Assembly (NCBI GenBank): GCA_030562195.1
Contig: CM060199.1
Span: 12,048,338-12,112,337 of the forward strand
Source of the DNA: Nipponacmea schrenckii
Taxonomy: Eukaryota > Mollusca > Gastropoda > Lottiidae
DNA length: 64,000 nt
Direction: 5' to 3'
Below the pieces are notes generated by a model. That model ran no database searches. It saw only the letters and a list, made by a program, of their open reading frames with translations, and was not told the origin of the DNA. Made by a program: the position numbers and the translations under genes. Positions 49,101 to 59,568 of the stretch are shown one piece after another. The first letter of the stretch is position 1, and each line of letters opens with the position of its first letter.

Positions 49101-51288
49101 GACGACCCTTTAAAATATGCCACTGGATAACACTCTGTTTGATGCATTTAAGGAAAGACTTGTTTTTAGTCAATTACTCTGAAGTCGTTTTTTTCTGCAA
49201 GCTACATAATTTGTGCGAAATCAGATATTTATTAGAAAAAGAGAAATAAAATAGATTATTATTAAAGAATAATGCAGTGACAGTCATAAATCATATACAT
49301 GTAATGTCATAAAGATCATTTTAGATCGAAATACATCATTGCTGGCTTTGCCGTATTTTTCTGAAAGTGTTTTTCAGCAGACTTATCCAAAAGCTAGATA
49401 AGCTCTTTCAGAACATTACCACAGCTGATAAATTTTTATCAATTTCTGTCTGCATTTTGGTCAGGCAGATTTGCGTTTGTAACTTTTGCGATTTCACACT
49501 TGCTCTGGGCAATCTCGTTTAATGCTACAACAGTAGTCGGCCATCATACTTTTGTCCCAGCGCACTTGGTAGTGTCCTTCCGTGGTTTTTAGGTATTGTG
49601 CATAGGCGTACGGGAGGGGGGAGCAGGGGGGGGGGGGGCTCGATCATTTTCGGGCAAAATTCTCGACATAATCGGGCACTGAAAGTTCCCGAGTCTTATT
49701 GGTTTTTTTTAGAAAAATACCCAATAATATTGCCGGGAACCGATTCCTGCCCGAATCCCTAGATTCTATAGAAGTACAATACCCGAATATCGAGATATTC
49801 GTGTGGAAGCCATGTGGGCTGGTGATATTTACCTTGGTTGTTCGGGCACTTAAGGATTCATGGAGGTTTCGGATTTGATCACCGGGCAGTATAATTCGGG
49901 CAGAGTTCGGGCACAAATCTCTCCCGCACCCCCAGTTTCAAAACCTCTCTTTGTTCGTCACTCGCAGTCCCTAGGTTGTCAGGGAACTGATCAAAACATG
50001 AAGCTCGATGCTCATGTTTCACCCATCGTAGTTAATGTTGTTATCTGCCTTATTGTTTCCAAGGATGTTCTGAACGACTGCCACAAAGGATAATATATAT
50101 ATTCGCGTCGCAAATTATTTTTCTTACAAAATATCAACTTTCATTTCTGTGAATGGCATTTCTCTAAGTGCCAAACAGTTCCAGTGTCATGTAGCCATTT
50201 TTAACAAGTGTCGGTTAGCTAGACACTATATGTCAAAAATACCTATCTGATGTTGGAAGAAGTCATTCAATGTGAGCTTGGTTTGGTTTGCGACAAGAGT
50301 GGACTACACACAGGAGTATAAAACAGGCAACAGTAGGCCCACGTGGAGCAATCGTCCTGTTAGAGTCAACATGTCGGTCTAGTCTATGTCTGATGTTTCT
50401 ATAGCAGACATTGATAATGTCGTCAAGAACACTGGTTGATCCTCTCCTTGTTCGTTGTTTGTAGCTACCCACCTTGAATGTCTATTGCGGTGTAGACAAG
50501 TAGAGGGTGAAACTTCTTTTCTTTTCTTAAAACTACTGATGTTCTGTCTTCTATTTCAGAGCCTATCACGTGCTATGTGTGTACAGGATTAGCCAAAAAC
50601 AGTTCATGTGCGGATCCACTAAATTTAAATGTTCGAACTCCCGCCACAAAGCTATGTTCTCAGGGTGTGTGCTTAAAATGGACACATTACAAACATGGTA
50701 AGTGTTATTATTTAAAGTGAATAGACTACTCATTCAGCCTCCGCGAAAGTTTTTCTTCAATACTCTTTGGCTTTGCAGATAAACTTATCTGTCACTGAAA
50801 ATTTGCAGGTACGCATCGAAGCAGCATAAAAAAAAAAAAAAAAGTAAGAAAAAAAAACGAGAATGGGTGGGCCAGTTTTAACATAATGCTTCTTTCGTAT
50901 GATTAATGGCACGCTTCTCGTATGCTCATGAACAGACATTTACTTTCAGAGGGTCAAACATTATTCTTAATTCAGTTTGTTTTTCCACAGTTTCAGACTA
51001 GTCGATCAAATGTAAAAATCAATTGATAGTCTGGCCTCTCACTTGACGTTTCATCCATCTTCTTTTTCAGGTTCTCTTGTGATTGAGAGAGTTTGTTCAT
51101 CGGATATCAATTTTCAACTGACTCTAATTGATGGTGTTTGTAGAACGGAACGAAATAATAACGGATACTTGTGTATGTGTGGTAAACATTTGTGTAATTC
51201 GACAAGCCGGACGCGGTTGTGGCCCCTGATGAGTTTTCTGCTATTATTATTATGTTACAGTTTAATATCTCAGAGGTTGTTTCTATGA
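40118..51288 (+). CDS. Ly6/uPAR-fold GPI-anchored protein, quiver/sleepless-like
   Basis: Three coding exons: 40118-40211, 50560-50697, 51071-51288; all donors are G/GTAAGT or G/GT-like, acceptors CAG, phases 1-1, giving 149 codons. Exon 1 encodes a signal peptide (hydrophobic core LFCVFMYFGVARA, cleavage expected near residue 26). The mature part has ten cysteines (36, 39, 48, 64, 69, 86, 101, 112, 114, 119) and ends the domain with LCN, the Ly6 hallmark. A hydrophobic tail (about 128-149) suggests a GPI anchor. N-glycosylation sites: Asn45 and Asn120. In Drosophila, quiver/sleepless proteins of this fold regulate ion channels and receptors; the role here is unknown. Exons 2-3 are secure. 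Linking exon 1 over 10.3 kb is inference from phase, strand and the missing signal peptide. Confidence 0.82.
40432..41152. mobile_element. hAT-type MITE in intron 1 of the Ly6-like gene
   Basis: Begins caggggcgcagatc and ends gatctgcgcccctg, a perfect 14-bp terminal inverted repeat. The 8-bp duplication atcgtctt flanks it exactly (40424-40431 and 41153-41160). The interior has C runs near both ends (40467-40480, 40516-40527 and 41113-41125) and internal inverted similarity. It has no transposase, so it is non-autonomous hAT. The 108-codon frame at 40882-41208 runs across the right end and is not a gene. Confidence 0.95.
41161..44287. other. intron 1 of Ly6-like gene, unassigned
   Basis: No exon, RNA gene or clear element recognised. 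Open frames on either strand here are short and without domains. Confidence 0.4.
44288..44363. repeat. degenerate 15-bp tandem repeat
   Basis: Five diverged units of the form aatttggtcaccgga (aacttggttacaaca, aatttggtcaccgga, aatatggccacagta, atacgggcacaagga, attttggttacagag). The repeat keeps frames open on both strands, which explains the overlapping opposite open frames at 44203-44457. Confidence 0.6.
44364..48460. other. intron 1 of Ly6-like gene, unassigned
   Basis: Nothing recognisable: AT-rich, no domain-bearing frame and no tandem array noticed. Confidence 0.4.
48471..48590. repeat. small inverted repeat
   Basis: ggcgaattgcgcactctcgcg at 48471 pairs with cgcgagattgtgcaattcgcc ending at 48590, with about three mismatches. 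The flanking words (atggaag / ttgaggatgg) may extend the pairing loosely. It is a possible MITE core inside the Ly6-like gene's first intron. The frames at 48477-48834 fall across it and are not supported. Confidence 0.5.
49600..49945. repeat. probable repeat element, G-rich left edge
   Basis: Starts with cataggcgtacgggaggggg and a long G run, ends in cccgcacccccagttt. Within it cgggca/tgcccg words occur repeatedly (about 49645-49912) in both orientations. This resembles mobile-element junk, but no target duplication or matching second end was found. Confidence 0.35.
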
Positions 51289-53394
51289 CGATGATGACGT
51301 CTATAAATATGTGTTACCATGGAAACTAATAGGCGAAAGATTAAATTATATTATGGTGCGCCAAACTGCCTCTTGGGCTTTCAAATTTGTCTTTTTTAAG
51401 TACTTGTGCTGGGAAACGAACTGTTTCTGAAATCTTTTATCTATGCATTGTGTGACGTTAGATGAATGGAATCACAACGTATGACGTCATGATGACGTCG
51501 TTTCAGACAATGAAATTGTGAAGTGAGTTGCCAAATGGATTCAGTTGTGGGCCTATTTTTCAATTTTGATTTTCTATTAATTTTGAGATTAACCCAACAC
51601 CATTTTTAACCACATTTATATCTAGTTTATCAAAATAGTAATAGATTTCTGGTTATCCTCATAGATATAAGCTGGGCAGAAAATCATCAGATTTTTGGGC
51701 CTATGTTTTGTTGATAGATAGTCCTTTAGTCGATTTCCTTATTTTCATTTTTAAACCATAACAAACACAACGAGAATAGTTCACCTATTTGTATTATATT
51801 TCAAAACGATGAATTTTTTACATTTAGAAAAGGATTATGTCAATTAATTAGGTAATGTTATTTATAGGAAAATGTGGCATACGGCTAAATGAAAGTGAAT
51901 TCAAAAAGAGGTTCTCTAATTTTTCTTGATCCCTTGAGCTTAATTTTTGAAGTCAGGTATTAATTTATTCCAAAAATAATGAGAAATTTTTATAATTGAA
52001 ATTTGTGGTTGGCACATTTAGTTTTAGTTCTTAGGTTAGAATAGGTATCAGTATTAGCATAGTGTTCTTGATTCGCTTCAACTTATAGACCCTGTATATG
52101 ATGAGTTAAAAATTAAATCTTTAATTGTGAGGCGAACCATTAAACATTACATATATTAGGAATAATTTCATTTGGTCTTCCACGATTCACTTTTAATGAT
52201 ATGCAAATATATGTATATACTTAATGACCTGTATTATAATTAATGAATAATAATTAGTTATTATGATAGAAATTTCTATGCATTCATCTTATTAATCATA
52301 TTTCCTTTCTTTTTGACATTTTAATTGTTATTTTTTATCATTATTAGTCTTTTTAATTGAGCAGTTTCGAACTCTTAAACATTGTAAATACATCTCCTTT
52401 TAAATCATATTTATTTACCTCGCATTATGCAAATACAAATAAGATGCTAATAAAGGTGTCAGAATAGGTAGTGTATTTCAACGATCGTTGAATAAAATAG
52501 AATGGAGTTTTACATCCTACTTCGATCTCCACCACAGTTTAGACTTGCTTCAGCATAAGCCTTCGCCCCTCATGTAAATAAGTTTTATTGTTTACATCAA
52601 GGCATGTCAATGGAGAAATTATGGAAACTTAACAGTAAACCTTTGCACTCCGGGAATAGACCCACACTCTCTGTTAAAGCGTTGTTGGAAAAGGACCATT
52701 GCAAGTGAAAGTGGTTGTTACCGTAATTATTTCGGAATGGGCCACCAAAGTACTCGAGACCGATTTCAGACATAAGCTGCACTTTAACAGTTTAAGTATC
52801 GATGTACAAAAAAAAAAGACAATCGAAAATATATCTATATTTGATTGTGTCCCTGTATACTGGAATTACCTCAAAATAGAAGGAACTGTTTGGGTTTATG
52901 TCTGGAATCTGCCTACTCCATAGTTCTACAAGTGTAATCTCTACTGGATTGTTTTATTATTAATAATATACTTGTAAATATATTTTTGTTGTTTTAGTGG
53001 GAAGTGGGTAGAGTTTTATATCCTATTACTAGTACCATTGGGTTAAAGAGGGTTTGGTGTGTCACTATTACTATCTTTTTTCGGCCGATCAATGCTCACT
53101 AAACTGAAGGCTACTATAACAACAAAATTATGTTTGACTCTTTGGGACTAAAGTAAGGTGCTGATGAAATGAATTTTTTTTAACTTGCACTCTCGGCTCT
53201 TTAGTGTCATGCTTAATTTAACTTTAGTTTCTTTATCAGAATAACGTAGGCCACAGTAACATAATTATACTTTATTTACAGGAAAACCACTTTGCCAGAG
53301 GCAAATCCTCTCTGTATCCTTCTAAACTACAAAAATTACAAAATGCACATACAAGATTAGACTACACATGCAATTATAGGCCTATACTGCGATA
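51289..53394. other. downstream of Ly6-like gene; 3' UTR and spacer
   Basis: AT-rich sequence without a second gene. No AATAAA lies close after the stop; candidates occur near 52448 and 52490. tgacgtca/atgatgacgt words occur at 51288-51300 and 51481-51500. The frames at 52597 and 52699 have no domain. Confidence 0.4.
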
Positions 53395-53908
53395 TTGCGT
53401 ACACAAGTAAATTTTAACGCTTTTCCATTTAATCAAGGGCCATAACTCATAAACCGACTGGAATAAACCTGGAATCGTGCCATTTTCGAACTTGTCCGAG
53501 ATATTATCATGATGAATACACATACCAAGTTTCATTCAAATCGGATGAAAACTACAGCTTCTATTGAGTACACAAGTAAATTTTAACGTTTTTTCATTTA
53601 ATCAAGGGCCATAAATCATAAACCGACATCTGGAATCGTGCCCTTTTCGAACTTGTCCGAGATATTATCAAGATAAATACACATACCAAGTTTCATTCAA
53701 ATCGGATGAAAACTACAGCTTCTATTGCGTACAAAAGTAAAAATTTTAACGTTTTTCTATTTAATCAAGGGCCATAACTCATAAACTCATTCAAATCAGA
53801 TAAAAACTCTGGCCTGTATCGCGTACACAATTAATTGTTGACCGACGGACCGACGGACGGACAGGGGTGATGGCAATATACGTCCACATTTTCATGTGGG
53901 CGTATAAA
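53395..53908 (-). repeat. dispersed repeat with terminal hairpin, copy 2, internally tandem
   Basis: The reverse complement of the right end (tatacgcccacatgaaaatg, tggacgtata) matches the start of the repeat at 39228, including the terminal hairpin and the gtccgtc run. Internally it holds about three tandem units of roughly 165-175 bp, each with acacaagtaaattttaacg, aatcaagggccataa, gaacttgtccgagatattat and gaaaactacagcttctattg. The third unit is truncated. No coding capacity. Confidence 0.8.
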
Positions 53909-53919
53909 AAGTACTTTAA

Positions 53920-54859
53920 AAGTTCACACTGACTATTAGCTCACATTGGCAAAAGGTGAAAATCTATGTCGCATTCACATACATTGAGTGGGTTCTGTGT
54001 CGTGCTTCTTCAACAAATGGTAACTGCGAGAGGGAGGCACCCCTGGTGACGATTCGCTGCGTTGGTAACTCAAAGTTCTTGGTATCTTTTAATAATGAAG
54101 AGGATATCGGGGGCTTTGAGACTTGGTTCCAGTTCGGTAGAGGCAGCGAACCGTTCAAAGGGGTGCGATACCAGATTGCAAGAGCCTGTGTCTTGCCCCA
54201 ATACTCCCGTCCATCCGATATCCGCATTACCATTTTCGGAATGCCCTACGAGATGGACGGGAAATACGTACTATCAAAGATAAATACTTACTGTGTGGCG
54301 AACAAGCTTGTCCGTTGTACATACCGTAACCATCCCAATATATATAACGGGGTGTGTTACACGTACACGAAGAAGCTTAATAACCCCATTCCTACTTCCC
54401 TAACTAGACAGACGTTGCTATGATTGCCGGGAAGATGGCCATGCAGCCAAAGATTGTCCATATCGACCCCCAAACCCAACCATAAGTGAAGCAACACCCA
54501 ATCTTATGGAAGGGTCAGGACAATTCTCTGTACCCACACCTAAACTTAATACAACCTATGCCACCAAAGTTAAAGCCGCACCATCAAACCAACGAAAAAA
54601 AACCCTTAAAGAACTGGCGCGGATGATAAAAAATTCAACACCCAATATCTCCGCCATACAACACGTAGAATCTCCTACTTCTGCTAAGATCGACGAGTGG
54701 GCCGATGTAGAGATCTCGGATTATGATCGCAGCAGGGAGGAGATCGATCAACGATCCCAATCCGAATCTACCCCCCATACTGCTAGACCCAAACAACTCG
54801 AACTAGAAAAATCATACCCCATATATAAGCCAGCCAGAAAACAAAAACAAACCCAATAA
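53920..54859 (+). pseudogene. LINE ORF1 (nucleic-acid-binding, CCHC knuckle), frameshifted
   Basis: The first part reads in one frame from 53920 to 54423 (RRM-like region with SDIRITIFGMPYEMDGKYVL). The frame then stops just as a second frame opens the zinc knuckle CYDCREDGHAAKDC (C-X2-C-X4-H-X4-C, 54416-54457) and continues to 54859. One extra T at about 54415 explains the shift. The 5' end of the ORF is missing. ORF1 proteins of this kind coat the LINE RNA. Confidence 0.78.
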
Positions 54860-54888
54860 ATTTAAATCGCCTTTCTCTAAATTCAATC

Positions 54889-57800
54889 ATGATAATTACG
54901 TCAATCAATATCCACAGAGGGTTCGCCTCGAAATTACACAAAATTATTCAAGACTGTGGATCCGCTGATGTCATAGGTCTGCAAGAAACCGGAATTGTCT
55001 CCGATCAGGAAATATCCGATCTAGAGACAATTTCGGACTTCTCGCTTGTCCGGTCAAACGGTCCTAATGCTATTACGAGGGGCGTAACAATTCTATACAA
55101 AAAACGTCTATCCTTGATTCAAACATATCCAAATTCTAAACTAGAAGGTCGCTTCCTTCATTCTAAATTTAAATATGAAAAATATTCTATACACTGCCTC
55201 TGCGTATACGCCCCTTCCGATTATGAGGGTAAGGGCCCCTTTTATAGTGACCTTTACTCTCATATTCAAACTCATTTCAATCTTAACGACATTTTTATTC
55301 TTTTTGGCGACTTCAATCTCATTTATTCCAAACTAGACAGCAAATCGCAAGAGATGCGTAACAATCCACCTCTTGCGACGCGCATGTTCAATAGCATTAA
55401 GACCGACTTTCTTCTATTAGACTGCTTTCGGCAGGCTAATCCAAGAAGGAGGCTATATACATTCCTTCGAGAAAAAACACTGGGACTAGGATAGATAGAA
55501 TATATCTATCTCAGTCCCATTGTAATACAATACAAGAGGTCCTCCACATAGACCGTCCCTACACCGATCACAAGTCCGTCACCGTACGGGTGGGTTTGGG
55601 CTCAGGACGATGGGGTAGGGGCAAATGGAAAATTAACACTGCTGTGCTGGAGGAGGAGGAATATAAATCACTATTTCTAACCCTCTGGACAGACTAATGG
55701 CAAGCACAGAAGGTTGACTACGGAGACCCCTCCTGTGATGGGAGGACGGCAAGCTGGAAATTAAAAAACTAACAATAAAATACTGTAAAAATAAAACCGC
55801 CTCTCTTCGAGAAAAACTATCAAAACTCGAAGACGACAAACTAAATCTTGAAAATAATAATAATCTAGCTGGTGACCAGTTTGGCAAACTACACCAGACT
55901 CTGATAGCAGACATCAAATCGGTTCAGAATATCTTGCATAAGGGAGCTTTAATCCGGTCTAAAGCCCCCTTCGAAGAAAGCGACACATCTAATATAGGTA
56001 TCTTTAGGAAAATAGAGTTAGACAATGGGTCTACCAAAATTATTGAAAAACTTTCGGACCATAACGGTAATATCAAATCGGGAAAAACAGAAATCTTGGG
56101 CATCGTTCACAACTTTTATAAAAATTTATACACATCTGAACCGATTCCAGACCCCATCATTGATGCCTATATCAGGGACTCTGGTGTTTCTAGTCTACCG
56201 ACAGCAGACAGAAGACCTGATCAGTGAGACTTATATTTCAACTCATGAGATTTTTAAGGCCTTGAACCATTTTCAGAACAAAAAAGTCACCCGGGATCGA
56301 TGGGATCCCAAAAGAATTTTACTTAACGTTTTGGGATACAATGAAAGACGATCTTTCCGAAATTATTAACAATGTCTACTTCAGACAACATCTCACTGAT
56401 ACTATGAAAACATCAATTTTAACTATCAATTAAAAAAAATAAAGGAGCTAAAACAGATTTGAAAAATTATAGGCCTATCTCTCTGTTGACGGTGGACTAT
56501 AAAATTATTGCCAAAGTGATCAACAACCGTTTAAACAAAATTCTGAATAGTATTTTATTGGACACTCAATCGGGAGCGGAGGAAGATAAGTCCATTATTA
56601 ATAACCTGCTCTCGATTGACAGTATAATAAAATACTCAAATCAAACCAACTCCAGCTTAGCCCTACTCGCCTACGATCAGGAGAAGGCCTTCGATAGGCT
56701 CAACCGGAAGTACCTGACCAGTCTACTGACTGCAATTGACCTTCCTCCAAATATCTTGAAATGGATCGAGATACTGTATACTGACCTGAGGGTGTGCTGC
56801 GAAGTGAGGGGAGCGTTCACTGAATACTTTACCCCCGAGCGCGGCGTCAAACAAGGATGCCCGCTTTCAATAGCGCTCTACTCACTCGCAATTCACCCCC
56901 TGGCCCTTAACATCAACAATAATGTGGATATACGGGGTATCAGAATTCCCAACTATCCGCTGGAGGTCAAAACCATCCAACATGCTGATGACTTGACCGT
57001 CCTAGTCACAGATGCTGCCTCCTTTGCCCCTCTCGAACTCGACCTTCAAAAATTTCAATCAGCTTCAGGTTCCAAAATTAACGATTCGAAAACAGAAATA
57101 ATTACTTTTCGGGAGATGGCTACCCACGTACCAAACTCACTGGCAGAATATATAAAACCTAAAATAAAACTTCTTGGAATAATTTTCGGCCCAGACAACA
57201 TTTCGGACAATTTCAACCCTATCCTAAACAAAATTCGCAAAAATCTTATTAAATGGAAAAACCGCTCCCTAACATTCAGGGAAAAAATTCACATTATTAA
57301 CACCTTTATTCTGTCACAGATTTGGTACGTGGGTAGAATAATAAAACCAGATAAAAAATTTATAAAAGAATTAAATTCTGCAATCTTTGGGTTTCTCTGG
57401 AATGGCAAACATGAAGCCATCGCCAGAGAAACTCTAAAACTGCCAGTCGAGTCGGGTGGGCAGAACGTCTGTGATGTGGCGGTCAAGTTAGAAGCTTTTG
57501 ATCTCCAGCGGATAGCATGGGCCGCCCGCGGTACTCGCTATCTGTGGGTGGCGCTGCTATTCTACTGGGGAGGTCCAACCCTCAGAGAATACAATCGCGA
57601 CAGAACCTACCCTGCAATGACACTGAACACCCATTATATAAACCGCTCTTTTCAAACTTTCGAAAATGAGGCATCAAAATTACCTCAAAAACAACTTCAA
57701 AAGACATCTATTTGGCTCTAATTCAAAAACTCAAAATTATACCTAAAGTTCAACGAGAAAACATATCAACTTCAAGTCAATTTTTGGCAATATTCAAAAT

Positions 57801-58146
57801 TCTAAATTAAATCTTCAGGAAAAAGACTTTCTGTTTCTCGTTGTCCATTCGGCCTTGCCTACAAAATCCTTCTTGAGGGTTCGCAGCTCCACAGATTTTG
57901 ATCTAAAATGCAAATTCTGTGGAGTCGAAGCAGAATCCCTCAAACATCGGCTTCTGCCGATACGTGACAAATACCACCGGCCACGAGATGAAGATCACTG
58001 AATTTACCATCTATCTTCATGATCTTCACGCCAGCCTGTATCCCTACATCTATCATTACTTCCACATTATTTGGACTAATAGGACTGTTCCTAGGCCAAT
58101 AGAAGCAATGATAGATGCAACTATATACAGGCTACTGCAGCTCTGA
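54889..58146 (+). pseudogene. LINE ORF2 (endonuclease plus reverse transcriptase), decayed
   Basis: The endonuclease segment 54889-55494 has SINIHRG, DVIGLQETG and FGDFNLI; after a shift near 55480 it continues with RIDRIYLS and TDHKSV. A connecting region around 55750-56400 changes frame several times (GALIRSKA, FYKNLYTSE). The reverse transcriptase at 56459-57721 has NYRPISLL, AYDQEKAFDRL, GVKQGCPLS and, at 56981, HADDLTV where YADD is usual; both catalytic Asp remain. The C-terminal part to 58146 is split by stops but keeps a CKFC...H-type finger (about 57909). Motif order and spacing fit the L1/Tx1 group. Confidence 0.85.
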
Positions 58147-58400
58147 TCCCCATATGCCCATATTGATACAGTTTCTCGATAGCAGTCAGCCTATAGCTTC
58201 CTTCTTGGATGGCCCTAGATGGCCACTCAAACTACCTGATATGCCGGCCTTACCCAAATAAACTTAGATGCGTCCCTGCAACTTGTCAAAGTAGTTTGAT
58301 GCTGCGGAGACGTCTCTGATCATAAACCGGGTGAGACCGGCATGTCACATACACCGTCGCCACACAGTAATAACTTAGTTATGTGCAATATCACTCCATA

Positions 58401-59568
58401 AACTCATATATTTTAATATCATCAATATTTTATAAAAATTCATACCGAAATCTATTTATATACCCACGTTTATAATGTTCTTTTTTTATAACGTGGAAGA
58501 TATTTTATACACTCCACTGTGATAGTAAAAAAATTATACATCAGATTATTTCTACAATTATATATTTATACCTCTATCATTCATAATCTAGGGGGCGACA
58601 CCGGCTATGATGTGCTTGATATTCTGCCATCGTGGCCGGCCTCGCCCCATCACCCCATATTGTACTTCCCTCGCCCGTGTTTTGGGTATGTGTAATTACC
58701 CCAGGGCGGGTCGCCTATGCCCTAAACACGGGCGAGGGGACTACAAAATATAATTTTATTCATCTTTTAATTATATATATCACAAACTATATTTATATTT
58801 ATATTTATATTAATACACTTGCATTAAGGCCATTAAAAATTAATTTAAAATAAACTGCCCAAAAGAAAGATATACACAATGATGATTGCTCACTCGAACT
58901 TTTTAATATTTTTAGTCTTATATATTACTAACATAAATGTCATAATGTAAATCAAATGGATAGGCCTCATAAATCAAACCCCGATGTACATAGTTAGTAC
59001 TAAAGTGAGCGGTTGTTCTCGCCTGTTTTTTGGGTTGAGACTACCAAAAAAAATGGTAACTCCACCAAAACGGTAACAGAAATTTTCGGTCAAAATGGTA
59101 ACAACTCCACTATAACACTAACAGATATTTTGGTAAAATAATCAAAACAGGCCATCGCCTACTTGAATATCATTTAGTTGTAGGATGGATGAACGGGTTT
59201 GTTTTGTCGCCAGCTTCATATTCTCCCCAAATGCGAAAAATATCGCTGAACAGTCCTTGTTCCCTTGTTCTGACTCTTTTCTCCGATTAAATTATTTTAC
59301 GTTTATCTTTACGAGAAGGGCCTCTTCACCAAAAGATGGGTTGGAATAGGCCATGATTGGGTTGTTTTCAATCACCGATTTTTCAGTTAATATTATCTAG
59401 ATAAATATAGAAGACATTTTTTTAGGTCTTTTTTTCCTGTTACCGTTTTAACCAAAATATCTGTTATCTCGATTAATGCCATTTTATACCGCGTTTGGTT
59501 GTGTAATTGGAAATTTCAACTGAATTCAGTTCAGTAAGAGCCTTTTTAAGATAAAAATTAGCTCCGAC
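58401..59568. other. spacer between LINE and hAT element
   Basis: No gene. It contains a small palindrome at 58663-58742 (listed) and at 59040-59125 a loose repetition of ggtaac/aaaacggtaac words, partly inverted at 59435-59470 (gttaccgttttaaccaaaat). Confidence 0.4.
58663..58742. repeat. short inverted repeat
   Basis: ccctcgcccgtgttt at about 58668 is repeated inverted as aaacacgggcgaggg at about 58724, a 15-bp perfect arm with a loop of about 40 bases. It may be a tiny fold-back element. Confidence 0.6.

Larger units (their letters stand above)
53909..58400 (+). mobile_element. decayed LINE of L1/Tx1-like type
   Basis: A non-LTR retrotransposon with, in order, an ORF1 with a CCHC knuckle, an apurinic-type endonuclease and a reverse transcriptase, all on the plus strand but broken by frameshifts and stops. 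Its left edge meets the hairpin-ended repeat at about 53908, so it is 5'-truncated or inserted there. The right edge is uncertain; AATAAA at 58257 lies in probable 3' UTR and no poly(A) tail or target duplication was recognised. Confidence 0.85.

Noticed and set aside
53956..54423. Independent host gene
   Set aside because: Its continuation into a CCHC knuckle and a LINE ORF2 immediately downstream shows that it is the ORF1 of a decayed LINE.
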